Source: Solimonas_A sp035476855
Lineage (GTDB): Bacteria > Pseudomonadota > Gammaproteobacteria > Nevskiales > Nevskiaceae
NCBI GenBank assembly: GCA_035476855.1
Contig: DATILC010000141.1
Location: forward strand, 1 to 26,588
Length of the DNA: 26,588 nt
Direction: 5' to 3'
Below, piece by piece: positions 8,980-17,035 of this stretch (its first letter is position 1; each line of letters begins with the position of its first letter). The position numbers were made by a program, and so were the translations under genes. The notes under the pieces were generated by a model. That model worked only from the letters and a program-made list of their open reading frames with translations. It made no database searches and was not told where the DNA came from.

Positions 8980-9909
8980 ATGGCCTCCTCCTTCATGCGC
9001 GGGCTGATGCGCTTTGCCACGCGGCTGACGATCAAGCCGATCCTGTCGCCGAACGTGCCGGTGCGCCTGCAGCGCCGCCTGCTGAAACTCGCCGGCGCCG
9101 CCACCCGCGTGCCGCGCGGCGTCGCCGTGAAGCCGGACACGCTGGGCGGCCTGCCGGGCGAATGGCTGGGTGACTCGCCGGTCGCCGGCAGCCCGGTGAT
9201 CCTGTTCCTGCATGGCGGCGGCTACTGCGTTGGCTCGCTGGACTCACACCGGCCGATCACTGCGAGCCTGGCGAAGGCCGCGCAGCTGCCGGTCTATGCC
9301 GCCGACTACCGCCTCGCGCCCGAACACCCCTACCCGGCCGCGCTCAACGACGCCGTCGCGGTCTACCGCGCGCTGCTCGATGCCGGCTTCGACCGCATCG
9401 TGCTGGCCGGCGATTCCGCCGGCGGCGGCCTGGCCCTGGCCACCGCGCTGAGCCTGCGCGATGCCGGCCTGCCCCTGCCTGCGGCGCTGCTGCTGCTGTC
9501 GCCCTGGGCCGATCTCGCCTGCAGCGGCGCGACCATGCGCACGCATGCCGCGCATGACCCGATGCTGTCCGCTGCGGTGCTGCAGCGCTGGGGCAACGAA
9601 TACCGCGGCCGCGTGCCGGCCGACCATCCGCTGTGCTCGCCACTGATGGCCGAACTGCGCGGCCTGCCGCCGGTGCTGATCCAGGTCGGCAGCGATGAAG
9701 TCCTGCTCGACGATTCGATGCGCCTGGAGAAGAAGCTGCAGCAGGCCAGGGTGCCGGTGACGCTGCAGGTCTGCCCCGGGCTGTGGCACGACTTCCAGCT
9801 CAATGCCGGCGTGCTGTCCGAGTCCGACGACGCGATCGCCGCGCTTGCCGCCTTCGCCCGCGACACCCTCGCCAGTCCCGCGCCGCAGAAGTCCCGCCGC
9901 AGCGCCTGA
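8980..9909 (+). CDS. Alpha/beta hydrolase, hormone-sensitive-lipase family esterase
   Basis: The 309-residue protein has the HSL oxyanion motif HGGG at 78-81, the nucleophile elbow GDSAGG with Ser146, Asp239 in SDEVLLDD and His270 in GLWHDF, so the full catalytic triad is present. It should hydrolyse the ester formed by the monooxygenase, giving an acid and an alcohol; LipR holds this place in the mymA operon. GAGGAG overlaps the monooxygenase stop and lies about 7 nt before the ATG, so the two genes are only 10 nt apart and co-transcribed. No signal peptide is seen, only an amphipathic basic N-terminus, so action is cytoplasmic or at the membrane surface. Confidence 0.9.
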   Translation: MASSFMRGLMRFATRLTIKPILSPNVPVRLQRRLLKLAGAATRVPRGVAVKPDTLGGLPGEWLGDSPVAGSPVILFLHGGGYCVGSLDSHRPITASLAKAAQLPVYAADYRLAPEHPYPAALNDAVAVYRALLDAGFDRIVLAGDSAGGGLALATALSLRDAGLPLPAALLLLSPWADLACSGATMRTHAAHDPMLSAAVLQRWGNEYRGRVPADHPLCSPLMAELRGLPPVLIQVGSDEVLLDDSMRLEKKLQQARVPVTLQVCPGLWHDFQLNAGVLSESDDAIAALAAFARDTLASPAPQKSRRSA

Positions 9910-9926
9910 ACCCGGAGTCCGCTTCC

Positions 9927-11600
9927 ATGTACGACTACATCATCGTCGGTGCCGGCTCTGCCGGCTGCGTGCTGGCCAACCGCCTGTCCGCCGACGGCCA
10001 GCAGCAGGTCTGCCTGCTCGAGGCTGGCCCCAATGACAGCAACCCGCTGATCCACATGCCGGGCGGCGTGGTGCCGCTGGTGCGCGGCTGGTTCGCCAAC
10101 TGGAACTTCTGGACCGAGCCGCAGCCGGGCTGCGCCGGCCGCCGCATCCACCAGCCGCGCGGCAAGGTGCTGGGCGGCAGCAGCAGCATCAACGCCACCG
10201 TCTGCACCCGCGGCCACGCCTGGGACTACGACCACTGGGCGGAGCTGGGTTGCAGCGGCTGGTCGTATCCCGAGGTGCTGCCCTACTTCATCCGCTCCGA
10301 GCACTACGACGCCGCGCTGTCCGACCGCGACCGCCCCTTCCACGGCAGCAGCGGCCCGCTGAGCGTCTCCGAGCGCCGCTACACCAACCCCTTGAGCGAG
10401 GTCTTCATCGAGGCCGCGCAACAGGCCGGGCACCCGCGCAACGACGACTTCAACGGCGCCGAGCAGGAAGGCTTCGGCAACTTCAAGGTGTTCCAGAAGG
10501 ATGGCCAGCGCTGCAGCAACGCCCGCGCCTACCTGACGCCGGAAGTGCGCAACCGGCCCAACCTGACCATCCTCAGCGGCGCACAGGTGACGCAGGTGCT
10601 GCTGCAGGGCAAGCGCGCGGTCGGCGTGAAGCTGCGCCGCGACGGCCGCGACGAAGAGCTGCGTGCGCAGAAGGAAGTGATCCTGTCGGCCGGCGCCTTC
10701 CAGTCGCCGCAGCTGCTGCTGCTCTCCGGCATCGGGCCGAAGGCGGAACTGGCCAGGCACGGCATCGCGCAGCAGCACGAGCTGCCCGGCGTCGGCGAGA
10801 ACCTGCAGGACCACCTCGACATCATCGTCGAGACGAAGGCGAAGAGCCGCGTGCCGGTGTCCTTCCACCCGATGTCGCTGTGGGCCTCGATCGTCGCCTT
10901 CTTCCAGTACCTGTTCGGCAAGCGCGGCATGCTGACCAGCAACTTCGTCGAGGCCGGCGGCTTCTTCAAGTCCTCGGAGGCCGAACCGATCCCAGACCTG
11001 CAGGCCCATTTCGCGCCTTCGGGCAACGTCGAGAACGGCTTCAAGCTGTCGGCAATGCTCGACTACCGCTATATCGCCTTCGTCTGCGACCTGCGTCCGC
11101 TGGCCCGCGGCCGCGTCACGCTGGCCAGCGCCGATCCGCTGGCGGCGCCGCTGATCGACGGCAACTTCCTCAGCCAGCGTCGCGACGTGATGCGCCTGGT
11201 GGCCGGCGTGCGCAAGCTGCGCGAGGTGCTGGCGCAAAAGGCCTTCGACGCGCACCGCGACGTCGAGCTGTCGCCCGGCCCGGCGCTGCAGAGCGATGCG
11301 CAGCTGGAGGACTGGGTGCGGCGCAACTGCGGCTCCAACTTTCACCCGGTCGGCACCTGCAAGATGGGCGTCGACGAGATGGCGGTGGTCGATCCGCAGC
11401 TGCGCGTGCGCGGCATCGAGGGCCTGCGCGTGGTCGATGCCTCGATCATGCCGAGCCTGGTCGGCTCCAACACCAATGCACCATCGACCATGATCGGCGA
11501 GAAGGGCGCCGACCTCATCCTCGAGGGGGGTTCAAACAAGCAGGATTTCCCGCACAGTACGCGACGCACTGCGCAAACACTAGAGCCTATCTGTGAGTAA
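9927..11600 (+). CDS. GMC-family FAD oxidoreductase (choline/alcohol dehydrogenase type)
   Basis: The 557-residue protein opens with the FAD-binding GAGSAG at 8-13 and has the GMC signatures GKVLGGSSSINA and LSAGAFQSPQLLLLSGIGP, plus active-site His473 (NFHPVGTCKMG) and the SNTNAP segment with Asn515/Asn517. It should oxidise an alcohol to an aldehyde or ketone with FAD, plausibly the alcohol released by the esterase. GGAG lies 10 nt before the ATG, 17 nt after the esterase stop. The normal family end (STMIGEKGADLIL) is followed by an unusual ~25-residue polar tail, and the last residues and the TGA lie inside the repeat element starting at 11582, so the native C-terminus was probably rewritten by its insertion. 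The catalytic core is unaffected. Confidence 0.92.
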   Translation: MYDYIIVGAGSAGCVLANRLSADGQQQVCLLEAGPNDSNPLIHMPGGVVPLVRGWFANWNFWTEPQPGCAGRRIHQPRGKVLGGSSSINATVCTRGHAWDYDHWAELGCSGWSYPEVLPYFIRSEHYDAALSDRDRPFHGSSGPLSVSERRYTNPLSEVFIEAAQQAGHPRNDDFNGAEQEGFGNFKVFQKDGQRCSNARAYLTPEVRNRPNLTILSGAQVTQVLLQGKRAVGVKLRRDGRDEELRAQKEVILSAGAFQSPQLLLLSGIGPKAELARHGIAQQHELPGVGENLQDHLDIIVETKAKSRVPVSFHPMSLWASIVAFFQYLFGKRGMLTSNFVEAGGFFKSSEAEPIPDLQAHFAPSGNVENGFKLSAMLDYRYIAFVCDLRPLARGRVTLASADPLAAPLIDGNFLSQRRDVMRLVAGVRKLREVLAQKAFDAHRDVELSPGPALQSDAQLEDWVRRNCGSNFHPVGTCKMGVDEMAVVDPQLRVRGIEGLRVVDASIMPSLVGSNTNAPSTMIGEKGADLILEGGSNKQDFPHSTRRTAQTLEPICE

Positions 11601-11849
11601 TACACGCACGCGTTGCCGCCAGAAATCGCGCCAGGCAAGTCAGCCGACGCGCGGTTTGGTGGCTCCAAATAAGCGGCGGCTGGCGCAGCATGGCGCGATT
11701 TCTGGCGCAACCCTCCGGGACGGGGCCGTTTTCGCGCCCCGCGTTGCCTATCGTCGCTTATGTACGCCCGGTACACCTCGCACCGATAGGCTAGCGGGAC
11801 ACGAAAACGGCACGCCGTCGCGTGCGTGTATGACTCACAGATAGGCTCT
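11582..11849. mobile_element. MITE-like element with 31-bp terminal inverted repeats
   Basis: The ends 11582-11612 and 11819-11849 are inverted copies with one mismatch, beginning AGAGCCTATCTGTGAGT. Inside lie two more stems: 11612-11633 pairs with 11691-11711 (core CCAGAAATCGCGCCA), and CCGTTTTCG at 11726-11734 pairs with 11802-11810, enclosing GCCTATCG/CGATAGGC at 11746-11753 and 11784-11791. There is no credible reading frame. No clear target-site duplication is seen. The layout suggests a non-autonomous transposable element, or a folded RNA. I cannot name its parent family. Confidence 0.75.
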
Positions 11850-11862
11850 TGGAGACCACTTC

Positions 11863-12630
<768 letters not shown>

Positions 12631-12631
12631 A

Positions 12632-12694
12632 GGCAAAGACAGCGTGGAGGGGCCCCATGCCAACAGGCATGGGGATCCCAGCGTCGTCTTTGCC
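12632..12694 (+). repeat. Hairpin element, copy 1 (before the decarboxylase-like gene)
   Basis: An extended imperfect hairpin: GGCAAAGAC (12632-12640) pairs with GTCTTTGCC (12686-12694), then an imperfect middle, then CCCCATGCC (12653-12661) pairs with GGCATGGGG (12666-12674) around an AACA loop. It begins 2 nt after the SDR stop and ends 58 nt before the next start. There is no T run, so it is not a classic terminator. Confidence 0.8.
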
Positions 12695-12752
12695 GCAGAA
12701 GACCCCAGCAAAGCTTTCCATCCACGCCCCGCTTGAACAAAGGTTTAACGAG

Positions 12753-13442
12753 ATGAACGCCCCCGTAAGTACCCCGACGATCACCAACGCCCCGGCCCCC
12801 TGGGACCTGCAGGGCCGCGGCTACATCTCGATGCTGCGCTTCAGCCGCGACAGCCGCGTGCAGGACAGCTTCCTGCTGCCCTCGCTGCTCGGCAAGCGCG
12901 GCAAGTCGCCCTGGGGCTACATGATGTTCGTCGACTACAGCCACTCCGACGTCGGCCCCTACCACGAGCTGCTGTTCATCCCGGGCAGCTTCCCCTTCGA
13001 GGATGGCCGCAACCACCTGTCGATCAGCCGCATCTTCGTCTCGTCGATGGACAGCGTGGTCAACGGCCAGCGCAACTGGGGCATTCCCAAGGACGTCGCC
13101 GAATTCGATGTGCAGTACGGCAAGCGCGGCGTCGATCGGGTGACGGTGTCGAAGGACGGCAAGGTCTTCGCCGAACTGGAGTTCCGTCACTACCCGCTGT
13201 GGTTGCCCTTCCTCGGCAAGCTGATCCCGAAGCGCTTCCGCACGCTGGGCCAGCACCACGAGGGCAAGACCTTCGTCTATGCGCCGTCGGCCAGCGGCTG
13301 GGTCCAGCCGGCAAGGCTGGTCAGCGCCAGGGTCGATCCCGAAGTGTTTCCCAACCTCGGCCGCGGCCGCACCGTGCTGACCATGAAGGTCGCGCGCTTC
13401 CGCATGTGCTTCCCGAAGTCCGACATCATTTCCCACCGCTAA
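12753..13442 (+). CDS. Acetoacetate decarboxylase (ADC) family protein
   Basis: The 229-residue protein fits the ADC superfamily: PYHELLFIPG, SRIFVSSMDSVVNGQRNWGIPKDVAEF and a closing strand-rich domain. Classical ADC uses a Schiff-base lysine in a PKK motif; here the motif is PKD, so the first lysine is kept but the neighbouring lysine that lowers its pKa is replaced by Asp. Real decarboxylation is therefore uncertain, and a hydratase, aldolase or binding role is possible for this branch. AAAGG and ACGAG precede the ATG at 12753; a longer frame from 12657 crosses the hairpin and looks spurious. The gene is bracketed by the two hairpin copies and lies within the catabolic run. Confidence 0.82.
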   Translation: MNAPVSTPTITNAPAPWDLQGRGYISMLRFSRDSRVQDSFLLPSLLGKRGKSPWGYMMFVDYSHSDVGPYHELLFIPGSFPFEDGRNHLSISRIFVSSMDSVVNGQRNWGIPKDVAEFDVQYGKRGVDRVTVSKDGKVFAELEFRHYPLWLPFLGKLIPKRFRTLGQHHEGKTFVYAPSASGWVQPARLVSARVDPEVFPNLGRGRTVLTMKVARFRMCFPKSDIISHR

Positions 13443-13454
13443 CCGGTATTCCCC

Positions 13455-13502
13455 ATGCAACGCAAGCCGCTCGACTCCGACATGGAAATGTTCCGGGAGT
13501 AA
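13455..13502 (+). pseudogene. Ghost start of the acyl-CoA dehydrogenase (15-codon duplicate)
   Basis: The frame ATG-TAA encodes MQRKPLDSDMEMFRE. This matches the first 15 residues of the real dehydrogenase 155 bp downstream, MQRRPIDSEMELFRD, with only conservative changes. It then stops, and the TAA forms the edge of the second hairpin copy. It is probably the original 5' end of the gene cut by an insertion or duplication; translation as a leader peptide is possible but it lacks a strong ribosome site. Confidence 0.75.
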
Positions 13503-13567
13503 AGCCGCGAACAGCGTGGAGGGGCCCCATGCTTCGGCATGGGGATCCTAGCGTCGTGAGTCGGCTT
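13502..13567 (+). repeat. Hairpin element, copy 2 (before the acyl-CoA dehydrogenase)
   Basis: It shares with copy 1 the core acagcgtggaggggcccc and gcatggggatcc[ct]agcgtcgt. The inner stem CCCCATGC (13525-13532) pairs with GCATGGGG (13537-13544) around a TTCG loop closed by C-G, and the outer stem is AAGCCG (13502-13507) with CGGCTT (13562-13567). The outer stem sequence differs from copy 1 but is still complementary. It ends 42 nt before the dehydrogenase ATG. Confidence 0.8.
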
Positions 13568-13609
13568 GGAGTCGCAACTTCGCTTTCTGACTTAACCAGA
13601 GACATTGAT

Positions 13610-14749
13610 ATGCAACGCAGACCGATTGATTCAGAAATGGAGCTCTTCCGCGATTCCGCACGGAAGTTCTTCCAGACCGAAATCCGCCCGCACTCCGAGC
13701 GCTGGCGCGAGGCCGGCATTGTCGACCGCGAGGCCTTCCTCAAGGCGGGCGACGCCGGCTTCCTGTGCATGTGGGCCGACGAACAGTACGGCGGCCTCGG
13801 CATCAAGGACTTCCGCTACGAGCAGATCCTGATCGAGGAGAACGCGGCGCATGGCGACAGCGGCTACTTCATCACCTTGCACAGCCGCCTGGTCGCGCCC
13901 TACATCCAGCACTTCGGTACCGAGGAACAGAAGCAGCGCTACTACCCGGGCCTGATCAGCGGCGAGAAGATCCTGGCGATCGCGATGACCGAGCCGGATG
14001 CCGGCTCCGATCTCGCCGGCATGAAAGCGCGCGCCGAGGACAAGGGCGACCACTGGCTGCTCAACGGCTCCAAGACCTACATCTCCAACGGCATCCTCGC
14101 CGACGTCGTCATCGTCGCGGCCAAGACCCATCCGGACAATCCGCATGGCGTGACGCTGTTCCTGGTCGAGCGCGGCATGGAGGGCTTCGAGCGCGGCCGC
14201 ATGCTGAAGAAGATGGGCATGAAGTCGCAGGACACCTCCGAGCTGTTCTTCCGCGACGTCAAGGTGCCGAAGGCCAACGTGCTGGGCCAGGCCCACGCCG
14301 GCTTCTACCAGCTGATGAAGGGCCTCGGCGAAGAGCGCCTGATCGCCGCCGTGGGCAATCTCGCCGGCGCCCGCGCCGCGATGGACGTGACCAGGGAATT
14401 CGTGCGCAACCGCAAGGTCTTCGGCAAGCCGCTGTCGAAGATGCAGAACACCCGCTTCAAGCTGGCCGCACTGGACGCCGAGATCGACATCGCGCAGGTC
14501 TACGTCGACCGCTGCGTCGAGCAGCACAACCTCGGCAAGCTGGATCCGACCGACGCCGCGCGCGCCAAGCTCTACACCAGCGAGCTCGCCGGCCGCATGG
14601 TCGACGAAGGCGTGCAGCTGCATGGCGGCGCCGGCTACATGGACGAATATCCGATCTGCCGCATGTATCAGGACGAGCGCATCCACCGCATCCTCGCCGG
14701 CACCTCGGAGATCATGAAGGAAATCATTTCGCGCGCGACGCTGGACTGA
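13610..14749 (+). CDS. Acyl-CoA dehydrogenase
   Basis: The 379-residue protein has the family signatures AIAMTEPDAGSDL (about 123-135), YISNG, and near the C-terminus QLHGGAGYMDEYPICRMYQDERIHRILAGTSEIMKEIISR. The position of the MCAD-type catalytic Glu (normally EGTSE) is Ala here; instead a Glu sits in LGEERL (E242), as in long-chain and isovaleryl-CoA type enzymes, so it should be active and belong to that branch. It makes a 2-enoyl-CoA with FAD, handing electrons to ETF. The start at 13610 has only a weak ribosome site (CCAGAGACATTGAT). The first 15 codons are AT-richer than the rest and are a diverged copy of the ghost start upstream. Confidence 0.92.
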   Translation: MQRRPIDSEMELFRDSARKFFQTEIRPHSERWREAGIVDREAFLKAGDAGFLCMWADEQYGGLGIKDFRYEQILIEENAAHGDSGYFITLHSRLVAPYIQHFGTEEQKQRYYPGLISGEKILAIAMTEPDAGSDLAGMKARAEDKGDHWLLNGSKTYISNGILADVVIVAAKTHPDNPHGVTLFLVERGMEGFERGRMLKKMGMKSQDTSELFFRDVKVPKANVLGQAHAGFYQLMKGLGEERLIAAVGNLAGARAAMDVTREFVRNRKVFGKPLSKMQNTRFKLAALDAEIDIAQVYVDRCVEQHNLGKLDPTDAARAKLYTSELAGRMVDEGVQLHGGAGYMDEYPICRMYQDERIHRILAGTSEIMKEIISRATLD

Positions 14750-14764
14750 TTTGCACAAAAGCAG

Positions 14765-14870
14765 TTTTAGCCACGGAGTGACACGGACAAACACGGATCA
14801 AGATCAACAGCCCAGCCGGGGCGCAGCTCTTGTCGTTCCGTGTTCTTCCGTGTCATTCCGTGGCAAAAGA
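14765..14870. repeat. CACGGA palindromic repeat, copy 1
   Basis: The left arm from 14771 begins ccacggagtgacacgga and is mirrored by the right arm ending at 14863 (gtgtcattccgtgg), separated by about 35 bases. Within each arm CACGGA-like units recur about every 10 bp. T and A runs flank it (tttt at 14765, aaaa after 14863). It lies between the acyl-CoA dehydrogenase and hydratase genes. Confidence 0.85.
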
Positions 14871-14903
14871 ATCTTTTAGCGGCTGATCGCACAGGGAGGG
14901 GGC

Positions 14904-15704
14904 GTGGACTACCAGGAAATCCTTTACGGCGTCGAGGGCAGCGTCGCGGTCATCCGCTTCAACCGCCCCAAGGTCTACAACGCGATCACCGCGCAGCTGC
15001 TGACCGAGTTCGACGACGCGCTGACGCGTGCCGCCGCCGACAGCGCGGTGCGCGCCATCGTGCTGACCGGCGAGGGCAAGGCCTTCTGTTCCGGCGCCGA
15101 TCTCGCCGCCTCGCTGGCGATGACCCCGCGCGACGCGCAGGGCCGCCTCGATCCGGGAAAGGCGCTGGAGGATTTCTACAATCCGCTGATCCTGAAGATG
15201 CGCGCGCTGCCCAAGCCGATCGTGTCGGCGATCAACGGCATCGCCGCCGGCGCCGGCGCCAATCTCGGCCTGATGGCCGACCTGACGGTTTGCGCACGCT
15301 CCGCGTATTTCCTGCAGGCCTTCGTCAACATCGGCCTGATTCCCGACGCTGGCGGCACCTGGCTGCTGCCGCGCCTGGTCGGCCAGCAGCGCGCGATGGG
15401 CCTGGCGATGCTGGGCGAGAAGCTCTCCGCCGAGAAGGCGCTGGCCTGGGGCCTGGTCTGGGACGTGGTCGACGACGGGCAGCTGATGCCCACCGCGATG
15501 GCGCTGGCGCAGAAGCTCGCCGACGGCCCTGCCGCTGCACTGGAGCGCATCAAGCAGGCGATCTACGCCGGCGACGCCAACACGCTGCCGCAGTCGCTGC
15601 AGCTGGAGCGCAGGCTGCAGGGCGAGTGCGGGCACTACGACGAGTTCAGCGAGGGCGTGGATGCGTTCCTGCAGAAGCGCAAGCCGGTCTACCGGAAGGA
15701 CTGA
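14904..15704 (+). CDS. Enoyl-CoA hydratase/isomerase, PaaG-like
   Basis: The 266-residue crotonase-fold protein has the oxyanion-hole segments CSGADL at 62-67 and AAGAG at 114-118, and GLIPDAGGTWLLPRL with Asp148. The IPDxGGTW form is typical of PaaG-type isomerases (ring 1,2-epoxyphenylacetyl-CoA isomerase) and related delta-isomerases rather than classical hydratases, which carry Glu there, so isomerisation of a ring or enoyl-CoA is plausible. It starts with GTG at 14904 behind GGGAGG. The CACGGA repeat flanks it on both sides, which separates it from the dehydrogenase by 154 bp. The exact reaction is inferred. Confidence 0.88.
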   Translation: MDYQEILYGVEGSVAVIRFNRPKVYNAITAQLLTEFDDALTRAAADSAVRAIVLTGEGKAFCSGADLAASLAMTPRDAQGRLDPGKALEDFYNPLILKMRALPKPIVSAINGIAAGAGANLGLMADLTVCARSAYFLQAFVNIGLIPDAGGTWLLPRLVGQQRAMGLAMLGEKLSAEKALAWGLVWDVVDDGQLMPTAMALAQKLADGPAAALERIKQAIYAGDANTLPQSLQLERRLQGECGHYDEFSEGVDAFLQKRKPVYRKD

Positions 15705-15712
15705 AAAGCCTG

Positions 15713-15790
15713 TTTTCCACGGAATGACACGGATAACCACGGATCAAGACATTTTTCCGTGTTCATCCGTGTCATTCCGTGGCTAAAAAA
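15713..15790. repeat. CACGGA palindromic repeat, copy 2
   Basis: The left arm ccacggaatgacacggat (from 15717) is mirrored by the right arm ending ttccgtgg at 15782, with a short centre. CACGGA recurs three times at exact 10-bp spacing in the left arm. Flanking tttt and aaaaaa runs and its place between convergent genes mean it could end transcription from both sides. It is about 85-90% similar to copy 1 in the arms. Confidence 0.85.
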
Positions 15791-15796
15791 TGCTGT

Positions 15797-16548
15797 TCAT
15801 CCTGCGGTCTGCCCACCGTCCACCGGAAACGCGATGCCCGTGACCTTCTTCGCCTCGTCCGAGGCGAGGAAGGCCACCGCCGCCGCGACATCCTCCGGCT
15901 CCAGCAGCGCACCACCATCCAGCTTCGAGGCGTTGCGCATCAGCAAGGCCACGTCGACGCCTGCAGGAAAGCCCCCCGCCAGCATCGGCGTCTTCACCCC
16001 GGTCGGACAGACCGCGTTGACGCGCACGCCGGCCGCAGCGAATTCCAGCGCCAGCGACTTGGTCAGCGCGATCACGCCGGCCTTCGAGGCACCGTAGGCG
16101 GTGTTGTAGGGAATGCCGACCATGCCGCCGGCCGAGGCCATGTTGACGATGTTGCCGCGGCTGGCGACCAGCAGCGGCATCGCCGCACGGCACAGATGGA
16201 ACACGGCGCTGAGGTTGATCGCGATCACCCGATCCCAGCGCGCCTCGTCGAACTCCGCCAGCGGCGCCCAGTCGAGCACGCCGGCGATGTTGCACAGCAG
16301 GTCGAGACGGCCGCCCTCCGCGGCCTGCGCCACCAGCGCCCGGCAGGACGCCGGATCGGCGGCGTCGAAGGCGATACAGCGCGCCGGCGACGGCAGCGTG
16401 GCAGCCAGCGCTTCCAGTCCCTGCAGATTCACATCGGCAAGCACCAGGCTCGCGCCCTCCGCCGCCAGCCGCTGCGCCGTCGCGCCGTCGCGCGGCCGAT
16501 GCCTGAAGCGGCGCCGGTCACCAGCACGGTCTTGTCCCTGAATCGCAT
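15797..16548 (-). pseudogene. Short-chain dehydrogenase broken by an 8-bp tandem duplication
   Basis: The gene starts at the ATG 16548 (MRFRDKTVLVTGAASGIGRATA) behind GGAG, then shifts frame. On the plus strand gcgccgtc is present twice in tandem, 16474-16481 and 16482-16489; removing one copy joins GIGRATA directly to QRLAAEGASLVLADVNL and restores an intact SDR of about 248 residues. The rest is well kept: NIAG, the catalytic Ser in NMASAGG, Tyr and Lys in AYGASKAG, VCPTGVKTPM and a closing FPVDGGQTAG. As written the cofactor motif and catalytic domain are in different frames, so no functional enzyme is made. A sequencing error or reversible slippage are alternatives to a true pseudogene. 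It is the last gene of the CaiB-SnoaL run. Confidence 0.8.
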
Positions 16549-16562
16549 CGGCGTCTCCGTGC

Positions 16563-17003
16563 TTACTTCGGTATCGGCAGCAGCAGGTGGCGACTGAGAT
16601 CACCGACCAGTTCCGGCTGCATCTGTCGCTCGGTGAAGTACCAGCCCTCCGCGTCGCGCGCGTAGCGGTCCTGGTAGCGGCCGGCGATGATCGCCTGCAG
16701 CGGGAAATCCTCCAGCGCCTGGAACACGGTGAAGCGCAGCGTGGCATTGGCGCCACGGCCATCCGCGTCGAGGTCGATGCAGACGTTGCTCATCAGGTGC
16801 TGCGTGCGCGGCGTGCCGCAGTCGTAGCGACGCGTGTAGTTCTCGTACATCGCCTGCACGGCCGCGGCGCCCTGCACCACGACTCCGCCGGCGGCAACGA
16901 TCTGTCCGCGCGCGAACAACTGGCCGACCGCGGCAAAATCGCCGGCATCGATCAGCTCGGCATAGCGGTACAACAGGCGCTCGATCGCGCGATGCGGGTC
17001 CAT
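16563..17003 (-). CDS. SnoaL-like / NTF2-fold protein
   Basis: The 146-residue protein has the alpha-beta cone layout of SnoaL/NTF2-like enzymes: an N-terminal helix (IERLLYRYAELIDAGDFAAVGQLF), then GAAAVQAMYENYTRR, a His in TQHLMSNVCIDLD, and paired strands ending GRYQDRYARDAEGWYFTERQM. This form with a YAELIDxGDF helix is common among ring-hydroxylating dioxygenase beta-like and steroid or polyketide isomerase/dehydratase-like proteins; the reaction cannot be assigned. AAGGAG lies 5 nt before the ATG at 17003. It sits 32 nt after CaiB and 14 nt before the broken SDR, so the three form an operon. Confidence 0.8.
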   Translation of the reverse strand: MDPHRAIERLLYRYAELIDAGDFAAVGQLFARGQIVAAGGVVVQGAAAVQAMYENYTRRYDCGTPRTQHLMSNVCIDLDADGRGANATLRFTVFQALEDFPLQAIIAGRYQDRYARDAEGWYFTERQMQPELVGDLSRHLLLPIPK

Positions 17004-17035
17004 TGTTTCTCCTTGGGCGGCAGGGACAGCGCAGC

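Noticed and set aside
7407..9140. Long minus-strand open frame opposite the monooxygenase
   Set aside because: Antisense shadow in GC-rich DNA; its protein is His/Gly/Val-rich without family features.
9363..11345. 660-codon minus-strand open frame opposite the esterase and GMC genes
   Set aside because: Same kind of shadow; it spans two genes with confirmed motifs on the plus strand.
12632..12694. Intrinsic terminator between the SDR and decarboxylase genes
   Set aside because: The hairpin is strong but there is no T run, and it has a second copy before another start codon.
14840..15740. Two 295-codon frames beginning in the CACGGA repeats (plus and minus)
   Set aside because: Their RVIPW-type starts come from the repeat, and both run out of frame with the hydratase.
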